64,000 nucleotides of DNA, taken from the NCBI RefSeq assembly GCF_011682145.1, contig NZ_WHJH01000017.1, positions 51,951-115,950 of the forward strand, written 5' to 3'. Both the position numbers and the translations under genes were made by a program. Of this stretch, positions 23,856 to 32,721 are shown piece by piece. Origin of the DNA: Massilia mucilaginosa (lineage in GTDB: Bacteria > Pseudomonadota > Gammaproteobacteria > Burkholderiales > Burkholderiaceae_D). Position 1 is the first letter of the stretch. The number at the start of each line of letters is the position of its first letter. Under the pieces are notes generated by a model, which saw nothing but the letters and a program-made list of their open reading frames with translations, was not told the DNA's origin and did not search any database.

Positions 23856-24998
23856 TCATTGATGAATCGAAAACGACTCGGCATAGCCGCGCGGATCGCT
23901 GCCATCCCAGCGCACGCCGTCGGTCAGGGTCGCGCTGCGCATGCTTGATGCCGGCAACTGGGTTCCGGTCATCTCGGCCGCGCCTCTATACAGGTCGATC
24001 CGGTTGACCGCCTGCGCCGCCCCCAGGTAATCCGGTTCCTCGCGCAACAGGCCCCACCTTTTGTGCTGGGTCATGAACCACATGCCATCCGACAGATACG
24101 GAAAATTGACCTCGCCGTCGCCATGAAAACTCAGCGCCCGCTCATCCGTCCAGCGGGCGCCGGCGCCGTTGTCGTACTGCCCCGCCAGGCGCGCCGCGAT
24201 GGCGTCCCTGCCCGTGTTGAGGTACGCCGACCCGGCCAGCACCGTGGCCGTCCGCTCCTTGTTGGCCGTTGACGCCTCGATCCAGCGGCTGGCGTCGAGC
24301 ACCGCCGCGATCATGGCGCGGCAGGTACCCGGTTCGCTCGCCGCAAACGCCGCCGTGGCGCCCAGCACCTTGCCCGGATGATCGGGCCAGATTTGCTGGC
24401 TGGTCACCGCCGTCACGCCCACGCCCTCGTCGATGGCGTGCTGGCCCCACGGCTCGCCCGCGCAGAAACCGTCGATCATCCCGGCCCGCAGGCTGCCCAC
24501 CATCTGGTTGGGCGGCACCGTCAGCGCGCGCGCCTGGCGCATGGGGTCGATGCCGTGCGCCGCCAGCCAGTAGTACAGCAGCATCGCGTGATTGCCGGTC
24601 GGGAATGTATGGGCGAAGGTGGCGCTGCGCGGCATGTCGCGCAGGTGCCGCGCCAGGCTCGGCCCATCGAGCGCGCCCTGCTCCGCCAAGGTGCGCGACA
24701 GGGTGACCGCCTGGCCGTTGCGGCTCAGGTTCATCAGCACCGCCATGGCCTGCCGCTGGCAGCCGATACCCAGCTGCACGCCGTACATCAGGCCGTACAG
24801 CACGTGGGCGGCGTCGAGCGCGCCCGATTTCATCTTGTCGCGCACATTGGCCCATGAGGTCTCGCGGCTGAGCATGATCCGGATGCCGTACTGGCGGTCG
24901 AAGCCGCACTCGGCGGCCATGACCAGCGAAGCGCAGTCGGTCAGGGGCATGAAACCGATCCTGACCGTGCGCAATTGATTGTTGATGATCCCTGCCAT
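23856..24998 (-). CDS. nasS: Nitrate/nitrite sensor NasS (NrtA-like, cytoplasmic)
   Basis: 380 residues, related to the periplasmic nitrate-binding proteins NrtA/CmpA (LRTVRIGFMPLTDCASLVMAAECGFD; ALDAAHVLYGLMYGVQLG). It has no signal peptide or lipobox, so it should be cytoplasmic. In NasS/NasT systems NasS holds NasT inactive until nitrate or nitrite binds. The start has a strong AAGGAGCGGT. It follows nasT by 30 nt on the same strand, and its stop is 269 bp before the nitrate transporter gene; the sigma-54 promoter and ANTAR leader lie in that gap. Confidence 0.9.
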   Translation of the reverse strand: MAGIINNQLRTVRIGFMPLTDCASLVMAAECGFDRQYGIRIMLSRETSWANVRDKMKSGALDAAHVLYGLMYGVQLGIGCQRQAMAVLMNLSRNGQAVTLSRTLAEQGALDGPSLARHLRDMPRSATFAHTFPTGNHAMLLYYWLAAHGIDPMRQARALTVPPNQMVGSLRAGMIDGFCAGEPWGQHAIDEGVGVTAVTSQQIWPDHPGKVLGATAAFAASEPGTCRAMIAAVLDASRWIEASTANKERTATVLAGSAYLNTGRDAIAARLAGQYDNGAGARWTDERALSFHGDGEVNFPYLSDGMWFMTQHKRWGLLREEPDYLGAAQAVNRIDLYRGAAEMTGTQLPASSMRSATLTDGVRWDGSDPRGYAESFSIHQ

Positions 24999-25028
24999 AC
25001 CGCTCCTTGTGTTCCCGCCGGCGCCGAC

Positions 25029-25700
25029 TCAACCGAGCAGATCCTCGACATCGAGGATGCGCTGGGCAATTTCCGCCAGCTTCAGATTCTTGTTCATCGC
25101 CATGCTGCGCAGCTTCTGGTAGGCCTGGTCCTCGGTCAGCCGGTGATGCGTCATCAAGATGCCCTTGGCGCGGTCGATCACCTTGCGCTCGGCCAGCTTG
25201 TGGCGCGTCTCGCTCAGTTCGGCCAGCAGTTTCTGCTCCTGGCGGAAACGGGCCAGCGCCACGTTCAGCACCGGTTTGATGCGCTCGGCCTGCAAGCCGG
25301 CCACGATATAGGCCGACACGCCGGCCGCCATCGCCGCGTCCATGCTGCTGGTGGTGTCGTCCTCGGTAAACAGCACGATCGGGCGGCGCTCGTCGCGGGT
25401 GGCGATGACGATGTGTTCGAGCACGTCGCGCGCGTCCGATTCGGCATCGATGATGATCATGTCGGGCTGGAGCTGGGCGATCCTTTCGGGCAGGTAGATA
25501 TCGGCGGGCAGCGAAGCGACGATGTCGTAGCCCGATTCGAGCAGGCCGATGCGCAGCGCATTGCCGCGCATGACCTGGACGGCCAGGGCGGCATCGTGCT
25601 CGCCGCCGTCCGGCACGATCGTGTTGACGACGACAATGCGCAGCTTGCGTGGGGGTTGCGCGGGAGTTCTGGACATTTTATTGGTTGAGAGTGTGGCCAT
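25029..25700 (-). CDS. nasT: NasT, response regulator with ANTAR RNA-binding domain
   Basis: 223 residues if the ATG at 25700 is used (GGTAAGTAC upstream); a second ATG at 25676 gives 215. The long frame to 26462 is not supported. The receiver-like domain (LRIVVVNTIVPDGGEHDAAL...DMIIIDAES) lacks part of the usual acidic pocket, as in other NasT proteins. The C-terminal ANTAR domain is clear: LAERKVIDRAKGILMTHHRLTEDQAYQKLRSMAM. It should bind the two-hairpin leader at 23666-23717 and prevent the terminator from forming when nitrate is present. It forms an operon with nasS, upstream of and on the same strand as the target operon. Confidence 0.92.
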   Translation of the reverse strand: MATLSTNKMSRTPAQPPRKLRIVVVNTIVPDGGEHDAALAVQVMRGNALRIGLLESGYDIVASLPADIYLPERIAQLQPDMIIIDAESDARDVLEHIVIATRDERRPIVLFTEDDTTSSMDAAMAAGVSAYIVAGLQAERIKPVLNVALARFRQEQKLLAELSETRHKLAERKVIDRAKGILMTHHRLTEDQAYQKLRSMAMNKNLKLAEIAQRILDVEDLLG

Positions 25701-25847
25701 GTACTTACCATACAAGCAAGATACGCGCCAAGCACGGCCTACAGCCCGCCGGTCTTGAACCGGCGGCGGCGCCGGTAACGGTTGCGTCATGCGGGCAGGC
25801 TGCGCTACATTGCCGATCTTACATCCCGACCATTCTGAAAGCCGAGC

Positions 25848-26354
25848 ATGCGCATCCGTTCTTCCCTCCTTGGCGGCATCGTCCTCGCCGCAGCCCTGCT
25901 GGCGCCCGGCCTGGCGGCGGCCGATCCGTCCATCATCTACCTGGTCCGGCACGGCGAAAAGGGATCGGTCGAGAAAGATCCGGATCTGACGATGCAGGGC
26001 AAGGCCCGCGCCGGCAATATTGCCGCCATTCTCAAGTCGACCGGCATCACGCATATTTACAGCAGCACGACGCAGCGCACACGGCAGACGGCGCAGCCGC
26101 TGGCCAGCACGCTGGGCCTGGAGGTGCAGGTGTACGACCCGGCGCAGGGCGCCAAGCTGGCCGGGCAGGTCAAGGCGGCCGGCGGGACGGCGCTGGTGGT
26201 GGGCCACTCGAATACGGTGCCCGATCTGGTGCGCCTGTTCGGCGGAAAACCAGGCGCCGATATTGGCGATGATGAATTCGACCGGCTGTATCAGCTGATC
26301 GTCGATAAAGATGGTTCCGTGATGACGGTGTTGCTGCATTCGGTGGCGAATTGA
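25848..26354 (+). CDS. Secreted histidine-phosphatase-family protein
   Basis: 168 residues. A cleavable signal peptide (MRIRSSLLGGIVLAAALLAPGLAAA) is followed by the phosphoglycerate mutase/SixA-type fold. The catalytic RHG motif is in YLVRHGEKG, the second Arg is in QRTRQTA, and the second catalytic His is in VVGHSNTVP. It should be a periplasmic phosphatase with a small catalytic domain; substrate unknown. Its length is close to the minimum for the branch. It is monocistronic, divergent from nasT across 147 bp and convergent with a frameshifted gene. Confidence 0.85.
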   Translation: MRIRSSLLGGIVLAAALLAPGLAAADPSIIYLVRHGEKGSVEKDPDLTMQGKARAGNIAAILKSTGITHIYSSTTQRTRQTAQPLASTLGLEVQVYDPAQGAKLAGQVKAAGGTALVVGHSNTVPDLVRLFGGKPGADIGDDEFDRLYQLIVDKDGSVMTVLLHSVAN

Positions 26355-26406
26355 GCGTGCAGGGGGTAGCGCGCGCGGTGCGCCGTTCTCCCCATGTAGC
26401 CGCCAG

Positions 26407-27124
26407 CTAACGCTCCGTCGCCGTGTCGGCCAGGTCGGGCGCTTGCTCCCCCGGGTCGCCATCCCACTTGTTTTCGCTCAGAAGGTGCTCGCTGATGAAT
26501 TGAAGGACATCATGGACCCGTTGTCGTTTTTCGGGGAACAGGTAGCCGGTGGACGAGTTGAGTAATTCGGTTCCCATCTCCATGAAAAAATCGATGCTCT
26601 GCATTTGGGGGCCGACCACCAGCCTGGTGATCGATTCGCGCAGTTCCACGTCGAACAGGGCAATCGCGCTGGACAAGGTCTCGGGTGCAGCGAAAGGATC
26701 TTCGTTTTCCAGGATGTTCCGATTGAGGAAATGAATAGCGGAGAAAAAAGACGAACAAATTTCTGTTGAGGTCAGGGCGCGGCCGCCAGACGAATCGGCC
26801 GGCCTCAGCGTGGTGATCGGCACCTCGACTTTTGCCACGAAGCTGCCCTCGGCGGTCTGCAAAAACCGGCATTGCCGGACAAAACGCTCGGCAGTTGCCT
26901 TGCACGCATCGCGCGTTTGCGCTACCGTGCAACAAACTCGCTGCGCTCGGAGCCGAGACATCCTCCGGTAGCGCGACAGTATAGTTGCCTTGAATCCCGA
27001 GCGACTTCGGCGCCGCATGAAAAACTGCGCCACGGAAGCGACGTTCCTCATGCCAGCCGGCCTCAACCAAAAACGCCGTCAATTCATTGGCGAGTAACGA
27101 TAGGTCGTCGAGCTTGTCTTTCAT
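26407..27124 (-). pseudogene. Frameshifted hypothetical gene (about 239 codons if intact)
   Basis: The N-terminal part reads in one frame from the ATG at 27124 (MKDKLDDLSLLANELTAFLVEAGWHEERRF...GNYTVALPEDVSAPSAASLL). The rest reads in another frame down to the stop at 26407 (ATAERFVRQCRFLQTAEGSFVAKVEVPITTLRPA...). The switch falls near 26905-26955. The total of 718 nt is one base over a multiple of three, so a single-base insertion would explain it. Both halves look like real protein, with mixed composition and no low-complexity shadow pattern. I do not recognise the family. It has no signal peptide. It is either a recent pseudogene or a sequencing error. Confidence 0.65.
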
Positions 27125-27358
27125 AGGGCGATTCCGAGTTGGACGAATCGATCGCGTATGAATCCTGCTCCAATTTTGTTCGTCTTTGGAATCGCCATCC
27201 TGACCCGCCGACGATTCGCGCTGGCCTGGGCATCTGGCTCCGGAACAAAGCAATACGCAGTACTCGCCAAACACAGTTTTCCACCATTCAATGTAACGCA
27301 CTGTGGCGGCGCGAATTCAAGCGCGGTAACTCGGCAGGCGAACAACCATCCTGCGCAA

Positions 27359-28291
27359 TCAATGCGCCGTCACATATCCAGGCGGCTCGCTTGGCGCCTG
27401 GCTCAGGATCGTTTTCATCACCGCCGCTTCCTGCACCGGACTGCGGCCGAAGAAGCGCTTGAATTCGCGGCTGAACTGCGAACTGCTTTCGTAGCCGACC
27501 CGGTTCGAGGCGGTCGAGGCGCTCAGGCCTTCCTGCACCATCAACAGCCGCGCCTTGTGCAGGCGCGTGCTCTTGAGATACTGGATTGGCGAGGTCTGCG
27601 TGACCGCCTTGAAGTTGGCGTGAAAGGCGGCCACGCTCATCCCCGCTTCATGTGCCAGGGTCGGCACGTCCAGCTCGCCGCTGAAACCGGCGTGAATGCG
27701 GCGCAGTGCCTTGCCGATCTTGCCGAACTGGCTGTGCTGGGCCAGGGCCGCGCGCACCGCCCCGCCCTGTTCGCCGGTCAGCACGCGATACAAAATCTCG
27801 CGCAGGATGCCCTTGGCCAGCAGGTGCGCCTCCACCGGACATAGCAAGGCTTCGAGCAAGCGCACCACGGCGTCGCCAAGCGTGTCGTCCATTGCCGTCG
27901 AACACATGCTGACCGGGGCGTTATTGGTCGGCGCCGCCGGACCAAGCACCAGCGCCAGTTCGGCCGCCACCGCCAGGTCAATGTCCATTTTGACGGCCAG
28001 TAAAGGTTGGGCTTCGCTGGCCTCGGTCTCGCTTTCGAACGGCAAGGGTACCGACAGCACCAGGTACTGCTGGGCATCGTAGATAAAGCGCCGCTCGCCC
28101 AGATACCCGCGCTTGCGCCCCTGGCAAACGATCACGATACACGGCTCGTACAGCACCGGCGTGCGCGGCACGCTCTGGTTGACGCGCATGAAACCCACAC
28201 CGTCGAGGGCCGAGATCGTGTAGCCCTCCGATGGCGCCAGCCTGCTCATCAAGGCGATCATCTTGTCTTCTCTGCTTGGCGGCCTAGGCAT
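27359..28291 (-). CDS. AraC-family transcriptional regulator
   Basis: 310 residues; the start is supported by AGAGGAATCG. The N-terminal half is an AraC_N cupin domain (GYTISALDGVGFMRVNQSVPRTPVLYEPCIVIVCQGRKRGYLGE), typical of regulators of alcohol or aldehyde oxidoreductase genes. The C-terminal half has two helix-turn-helix units (LDVPTLAHEAGMSVAAFHANFKAVT and STASNRVGYESSSQFSREFKRFFGRSP). A target is usually encoded divergently, but here the upstream neighbour is the universal stress protein gene on the same strand, so no target can be named. Confidence 0.92.
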   Translation of the reverse strand: MPRPPSREDKMIALMSRLAPSEGYTISALDGVGFMRVNQSVPRTPVLYEPCIVIVCQGRKRGYLGERRFIYDAQQYLVLSVPLPFESETEASEAQPLLAVKMDIDLAVAAELALVLGPAAPTNNAPVSMCSTAMDDTLGDAVVRLLEALLCPVEAHLLAKGILREILYRVLTGEQGGAVRAALAQHSQFGKIGKALRRIHAGFSGELDVPTLAHEAGMSVAAFHANFKAVTQTSPIQYLKSTRLHKARLLMVQEGLSASTASNRVGYESSSQFSREFKRFFGRSPVQEAAVMKTILSQAPSEPPGYVTAH

Positions 28292-28415
28292 CGATTCCTC
28301 TGGTGGCGGGTTGGTCGACCACCAGTGTATGCCGCAACCGCCCTGTGCGCCAAGACCGAATCCTCGCGCATGCTTGCCTGATTGTCTTGCCGCGCCCTGC
28401 CGACGGGCCGCGCGG

Positions 28416-29258
28416 CTAGTGCATCATCCAGAGCGGCAATGTGGACGACCTGAGCACGGTCCTGGTCGCACCGCCGAGCAAGACTTCGCGAAAGCGCGAG
28501 CGCCCGTACGCGCCCATCACGATCAGGTCGGCGCCGGCCTCGCCCGCCGCCGCCAGCAAGGCACGCCCTGGATCGGCGCGACTGTCGATGTCGCGCACAT
28601 TGACACGGATCTCGTGCCGCGCCAGATACAAGGCAAGGTCCGCACCCGGCATGGCGCCGTGCAAATCCCCCTGCGCGCGCGCATCGACCACCACGATATC
28701 GACCTGGCGCGCTCGCCGCATGAGCGGAATCGCACTGGTGATGGCGCGGCTGGCCGGGGCACTGCCGTTCCAGCCGACCACGATCCGCTGCCCCAGCGGC
28801 GCCCCCTGCGGGGCCGTGGCGGGAATGACGAGCACGGGCTTGGCTGAATTGAGCAAGACATACTCGGGGAAATCGGCCCGCACACCCGGCACGGGATGGG
28901 CGGCATTGTGCTGGCCGATCACGACCAGGTCGCAATAGCGCGCCTGCAGGCTCATGCCGAGCCCCATCTCTTCTTCCAGCCGGCGCCGCTCGACCGATAG
29001 CACGCCGAGCGCCGCAGCCCGCTGGTCGAAGACATCGAGCGCGCTGTCGGCCAGTTGCCGCAGTTCCAGAAGCGGCGCCTGCATCGGCGGCAGGCTGGGG
29101 TCGAGGCCGCTCAGCGCCAGCAAGCGTGGCGGCAGGTTGGTCAGCGCCGTGCCGATCAGATGTGCGTTGTGCTCGATGGCAAGCCGTGCCGCCGCATCAA
29201 TGCGTGCGGCGGCCTGCGCCGACTCATCGACGTGCACGAGAATCGTTTTGTATTCCAT
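28416..29258 (-). CDS. Universal stress protein, tandem UspA domains
   Basis: 280 residues from the ATG at 29258 with AAGGAGAGCAAC upstream; the 13 codons before it are not needed. There are two UspA-like units. The first (MEYKTILVHVDESAQAAARI...) has a degenerate ATP loop. The second (QRIVVGWNGSAPASRA...GAYGRSRFREVLLGGATRTVL) keeps the G-2x-G-9x-G(S/T) nucleotide-binding pattern. Likely a cytoplasmic ATP-binding stress protein. It is monocistronic, between the AraC gene and the porin gene. Confidence 0.9.
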   Translation of the reverse strand: MEYKTILVHVDESAQAAARIDAAARLAIEHNAHLIGTALTNLPPRLLALSGLDPSLPPMQAPLLELRQLADSALDVFDQRAAALGVLSVERRRLEEEMGLGMSLQARYCDLVVIGQHNAAHPVPGVRADFPEYVLLNSAKPVLVIPATAPQGAPLGQRIVVGWNGSAPASRAITSAIPLMRRARQVDIVVVDARAQGDLHGAMPGADLALYLARHEIRVNVRDIDSRADPGRALLAAAGEAGADLIVMGAYGRSRFREVLLGGATRTVLRSSTLPLWMMH

Positions 29259-29401
29259 GTTGCTCTCCTTGAGTCTGGCAACGCGCGGGCAGCGCAAAAA
29301 CCAGCGTAGCCCTGCCCGCTTCCACGCACTTGCGCCCGCTCAAACGTGCTCGCCCGCCCACGCGCCACCGTAAAAACCCACGCACTGCGCGCTGTCCTCC
29401 G

Positions 29402-30511
29402 TCAGAACACATGACGCACGCCCAGGTTGAACGCGCTGTCGCCACTGCCGGGCTCGGTGTTATTCCCCACCGTGTAGCCGGCGCCATGCTTGTTCTTGAT
29501 GCGCGCATAGGCCGTGTACAGGCTGGTGCGCCGCGACAGTGCATGGCTCAGCCCCACGCCCCACTGGTGCGCATCCTGGTCGTACGCCGTCCGGTCGTTC
29601 TTGCGGATATACGAGGCCATCAGCGTCGTCATGCCGAACGGGACCGAGGCGCCGATCAGCATGTCGCGGCTGTCGGTGGATGCGGTCGGGCGCACGCCGC
29701 CGTACGGATTGCCGCTATTGGGCAGCAATGCGCTGTTGCTGCCCTTGTCCACGCCGTACGCCACGTAGGCGCGGGCGAGGCCGACGTTATAGTTGGCCGC
29801 CAGCAGCGTGTTGCGCCCGATGTCGCGGTCGGCGGCGGGCACCGGCGGCGCGGCGGCGGCGCCGGCGGCCGCCGTGACATCATTGTTACGGTGGTTGTAG
29901 GCCAGGCGCGCATTGAGCGGACCCTGGCTGTAGCCGACCGCCAAACCGAACTGGCGCCCGGCCGTGCTGCTGCCGGGCTGCTCGCCAAGCGCATACGAGA
30001 CCTCGGCCGTCACGCCCATCATCTCGGGCATGGCATACACGATGGCATTGCTGGTGCGGGTATTCTGGCCGCCCGCCGGGAACAGGTTCTTGGCCGTGCC
30101 CGCGTAAGCGCCGCCGAAAGGGTCGCCCACGCTGGTGAGCGCATTATAGTAAGGCGTGTACTGGCGCCCCAGGGTGGCCGCGCCGTACTCGCGATGGCGC
30201 GCACCCACGTAGGCCTGGCGGTGGAACAGCGCGCCGGACGCTTCTTGCTCGCCGCTATCGAGCCGCACGCCCGCCTCCAGCAAAAAATTGGCGCTCCAGC
30301 CATATCCAAGGTCTTCCGACCCGCGCAAACCGATGCGCGACGCCGAGCCGACGCCGCTGCTGACCCGGCTGAGATTGCCGCCGGCGCCGCCGTGCTCACG
30401 CACGAGGCCGGCATCAGCAACGCCGTAGATGGTCACGGCCGACTGCGCCCACGCCCCACTGCCGACACAAGCAAGCACTGCCGCTGCCACGAACGAGATA
30501 AGTAATGTCAT
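29402..30511 (-). CDS. Gram-negative porin (Burkholderiales type)
   Basis: 369 residues from the ATG at 30511 (AAGGAAGCCGGCA upstream); the frame to 30637 is unsupported. Signal peptide MTLLISFVAAAVLACVGSGAWA, then the typical first strand QSAVTIYGVADAGLVREHGG. A 16-stranded barrel pattern runs to the C-terminus, which ends in the outer-membrane signature NLGVRHVF with a terminal Phe. It should form a trimeric general diffusion channel. A loop-3-type segment lies around residues 100-130. It is divergent from the DUF2059 gene across about 175 bp. Confidence 0.93.
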   Translation of the reverse strand: MTLLISFVAAAVLACVGSGAWAQSAVTIYGVADAGLVREHGGAGGNLSRVSSGVGSASRIGLRGSEDLGYGWSANFLLEAGVRLDSGEQEASGALFHRQAYVGARHREYGAATLGRQYTPYYNALTSVGDPFGGAYAGTAKNLFPAGGQNTRTSNAIVYAMPEMMGVTAEVSYALGEQPGSSTAGRQFGLAVGYSQGPLNARLAYNHRNNDVTAAAGAAAAPPVPAADRDIGRNTLLAANYNVGLARAYVAYGVDKGSNSALLPNSGNPYGGVRPTASTDSRDMLIGASVPFGMTTLMASYIRKNDRTAYDQDAHQWGVGLSHALSRRTSLYTAYARIKNKHGAGYTVGNNTEPGSGDSAFNLGVRHVF

Positions 30512-30687
30512 TGCCGGCTTCCTTTGGACACGGATATCGGTGGAAAGTGACTTGATCGTTGGACCAGCCTCCCGCCGAAGTGGTTCACCGAATTTTGCGG
30601 GCCAAGGACGATTTCTTCGGTGAGTGCACTGGAGCAAGCGCTAAACTCCGCTATCATGTTGCCTTACGGATATTTGGAGGCACGATC

Positions 30688-31392
30688 TTGAAACCCATCC
30701 TCGTTGTGGCGCTCGCGTTCAGCTGCCTCTGGTCCACGGCACAGGCGGCCGAGCCGGGCGCGGAGGCGAAAACCGCCCTGCACGCCATCGTCAAGGCGCA
30801 ACACATCGAAGAAAGGTGGCGCAGCTACCTCGACAGCGCCGCACAGCGCAATGCCAATGTCATGCAACAAACCGTGAAAGACAAGGTCAATGCGGCACCG
30901 CAGCTTTCGCAAGCCCAACGCAAACAAGCGCTGGCGCTGCTTCCCGAATGGACTGCCGCCGTCGCCCAGGACTTGAAGACGCTGGACCGGTCGATGGATA
31001 TGAGCGCGCTGATCGGCGAGATGGCGCACACGGTCTACCCGCGTTTTTTCACCGACCGCGAAATCACGGCGCTGGCGGCGTTTTACAGCAGCAGCGCCTA
31101 TCGGAAGACCATCGATGTCGGCGCCAGGATCAAGGAAGAACAGCGCCGCACCGGCGTGAGCGATCCGGCGGCCTGGGACAAGTACAAGCACCTGTTTACG
31201 GAGCAGGAAAACGATGTGATCCTCGCCCACGGCAGATCGGACGTGGGCAAGAAACTGGACCGGGTGGGCGCGGCCATGAACCAGGACGTCCTGAGGTTTT
31301 TCGGCGCGAAAACCAGCGCCAGCATCAGCGCGATCGCCGAGCGCCATATGAAACTGTTTGTCGCGGAAATGAACGCGATCACCGCGCAATAG
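30688..31392 (+). CDS. Secreted DUF2059-domain protein
   Basis: 234 residues from a TTG at 30688, with GGAGG seven bases upstream. Starting there gives a clean signal peptide (KPILVVALAFSCLWSTAQA), while the longer frame from 30559 places that peptide internally. The mature protein is helical. It carries the DUF2059 region around FTDREITALAAFYSSSAYRKTIDV, the conserved helix of the family, and a C-terminal helical extension. Function unknown; a periplasmic location is likely. It is 60 bp upstream of a membrane hydrolase gene on the same strand. Confidence 0.82.
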   Translation: MKPILVVALAFSCLWSTAQAAEPGAEAKTALHAIVKAQHIEERWRSYLDSAAQRNANVMQQTVKDKVNAAPQLSQAQRKQALALLPEWTAAVAQDLKTLDRSMDMSALIGEMAHTVYPRFFTDREITALAAFYSSSAYRKTIDVGARIKEEQRRTGVSDPAAWDKYKHLFTEQENDVILAHGRSDVGKKLDRVGAAMNQDVLRFFGAKTSASISAIAERHMKLFVAEMNAITAQ

Positions 31393-31452
31393 CGCACACG
31401 GCAGCGCCTGCCGGCTCAGCACGAACACAGCCGGCACGGTAAGATCGCCGCC

Positions 31453-32670
31453 ATGGATAATTTAAGTCACTCGCTCGTTGGACTGGCCGCCGGCGAACTG
31501 GTTCAGCGTATTTTGCCGGCCGAAGCCGATCCGGCCCGCCAGCGTACCCGGCGCCGCCTGATGCTGGTGTCGTGCTGGGCCGCCAGCAATTTCCCCGACC
31601 TCGACCTGGTGCTCAGCGGCCTTCTGCCCAGTCCGCTGGGCTACCTGCTGCATCACCGCGGCCACACCCACACCTTGCTGTTCGAAATCCCCCAGGCGCT
31701 GCTGTTGATCGCCCTGCTGTGGCTGCTGTGGCCGGGCGCGCGTTCCCTGCTGCGCGCCAGCAAGCCGGCCCGCGCCGGACTGCTGGCGGCCGTCGGCGCC
31801 GGTTTCCTGCTGCACCTGGGCATGGATGCCTTGAATTCCTACGGCGTGCATCCGTTTTACCCGTTCGCCACGCGCTGGGTGTACGGCGACATGGTGTTCA
31901 TCCTGGAACCGGTGTTCTGGGTGGCCGGTGCGGTCCCGTTGGCGATGATGCTGGGCAAGCGCTTCTGGCGTGCGCTGCCGCTGCTCGCGCTGGCCGGCAT
32001 GCTGGCCTATTTCACCGTGCGCGGTTTCCTGCACTGGGGCTCGCTGGCTGCCCTGCTCGCCTTCGGCGCCGGGCTGGCCATGCTGCAACAGCGCGCCGGC
32101 CGGGCCGGCAAGCAAGCCTTGTCGGTGGCGCTGCTGGCCGTGCTCGGCTTCGTGGCGGTCCAGGGCGCCGCCAGCCGGCACGGCAAAACCATCGTGGCCG
32201 ACCACCTGCGCCAGCTCGACCCGGCCAGCACCCTGCTCGATATCTCGATGACGGCGTTTCCCGCCAATCCGCTGTGCTGGATCTTCGTGTCGGCCGAACG
32301 CGACAAGGTGGCCGGCAGCTACCGCTTGCGGCGCGGCATGCTCAGCATCGCGCCGAACCTGCTCGGGCTCGACGCCTGCCCGGCCGCCCTGTCCGAAGGC
32401 GCGCCCGGGCCAGGCACGCAGCTGCTCGTCAACTGGAGCCTGGATGGATCGCTGGCCCGCTTGCGCACGCTGCAGGCGGGCAACTGCCGCTTCGATGCCT
32501 GGATGCGCTTTGCGCGCATGCCCGCGCTGGGCACGGACAACGCCTCCGACGCGCGCTTCAGCACCACGCCACGGGGCAACTTCACCACCTTGCCGCTGGA
32601 CCAGAACAACGGCCAGCCCTGTCCCGCCGGTGTACCGGGCTGGGGCTATCCGCGCGCGGACCTGCTGTAA
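31453..32670 (+). CDS. YdjM-like membrane-bound metal-dependent hydrolase (DUF457)
   Basis: 405 residues. The N-terminal region has the histidine/acidic metal-site pattern of the family: MDNLSHSLVGLAAGE, ASNFPDLDLVLS and HHRGHTHTLLFEIP. Several membrane helices run from about residue 90 to 240. A C-terminal extension of about 160 residues contains Cys residues and looks extracytoplasmic. Proteins of this group are annotated as inner-membrane hydrolases, but the substrate is not known. Position 52 bp before eutB on the same strand hints at a shared transcript but gives no functional clue. Confidence 0.82.
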   Translation: MDNLSHSLVGLAAGELVQRILPAEADPARQRTRRRLMLVSCWAASNFPDLDLVLSGLLPSPLGYLLHHRGHTHTLLFEIPQALLLIALLWLLWPGARSLLRASKPARAGLLAAVGAGFLLHLGMDALNSYGVHPFYPFATRWVYGDMVFILEPVFWVAGAVPLAMMLGKRFWRALPLLALAGMLAYFTVRGFLHWGSLAALLAFGAGLAMLQQRAGRAGKQALSVALLAVLGFVAVQGAASRHGKTIVADHLRQLDPASTLLDISMTAFPANPLCWIFVSAERDKVAGSYRLRRGMLSIAPNLLGLDACPAALSEGAPGPGTQLLVNWSLDGSLARLRTLQAGNCRFDAWMRFARMPALGTDNASDARFSTTPRGNFTTLPLDQNNGQPCPAGVPGWGYPRADLL

Positions 32671-32721
32671 GCGGGTCCGTGCTATGCTGGCTGCACGCTA
32701 ACCACCGCCCCTGGAGCCCCC

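Noticed and set aside
25029..26462. 477-codon frame as one protein ending in NasT
   Set aside because: The first 250 residues are antisense to the histidine phosphatase gene and have no domain; NasT proper starts at 25700 or 25676.
29278..29310. A fourth copy of the CCTAC two-box promoter at the universal stress protein gene
   Set aside because: GCTACGC is present but the position 19 nt further is GC-rich with no -10-like sequence.
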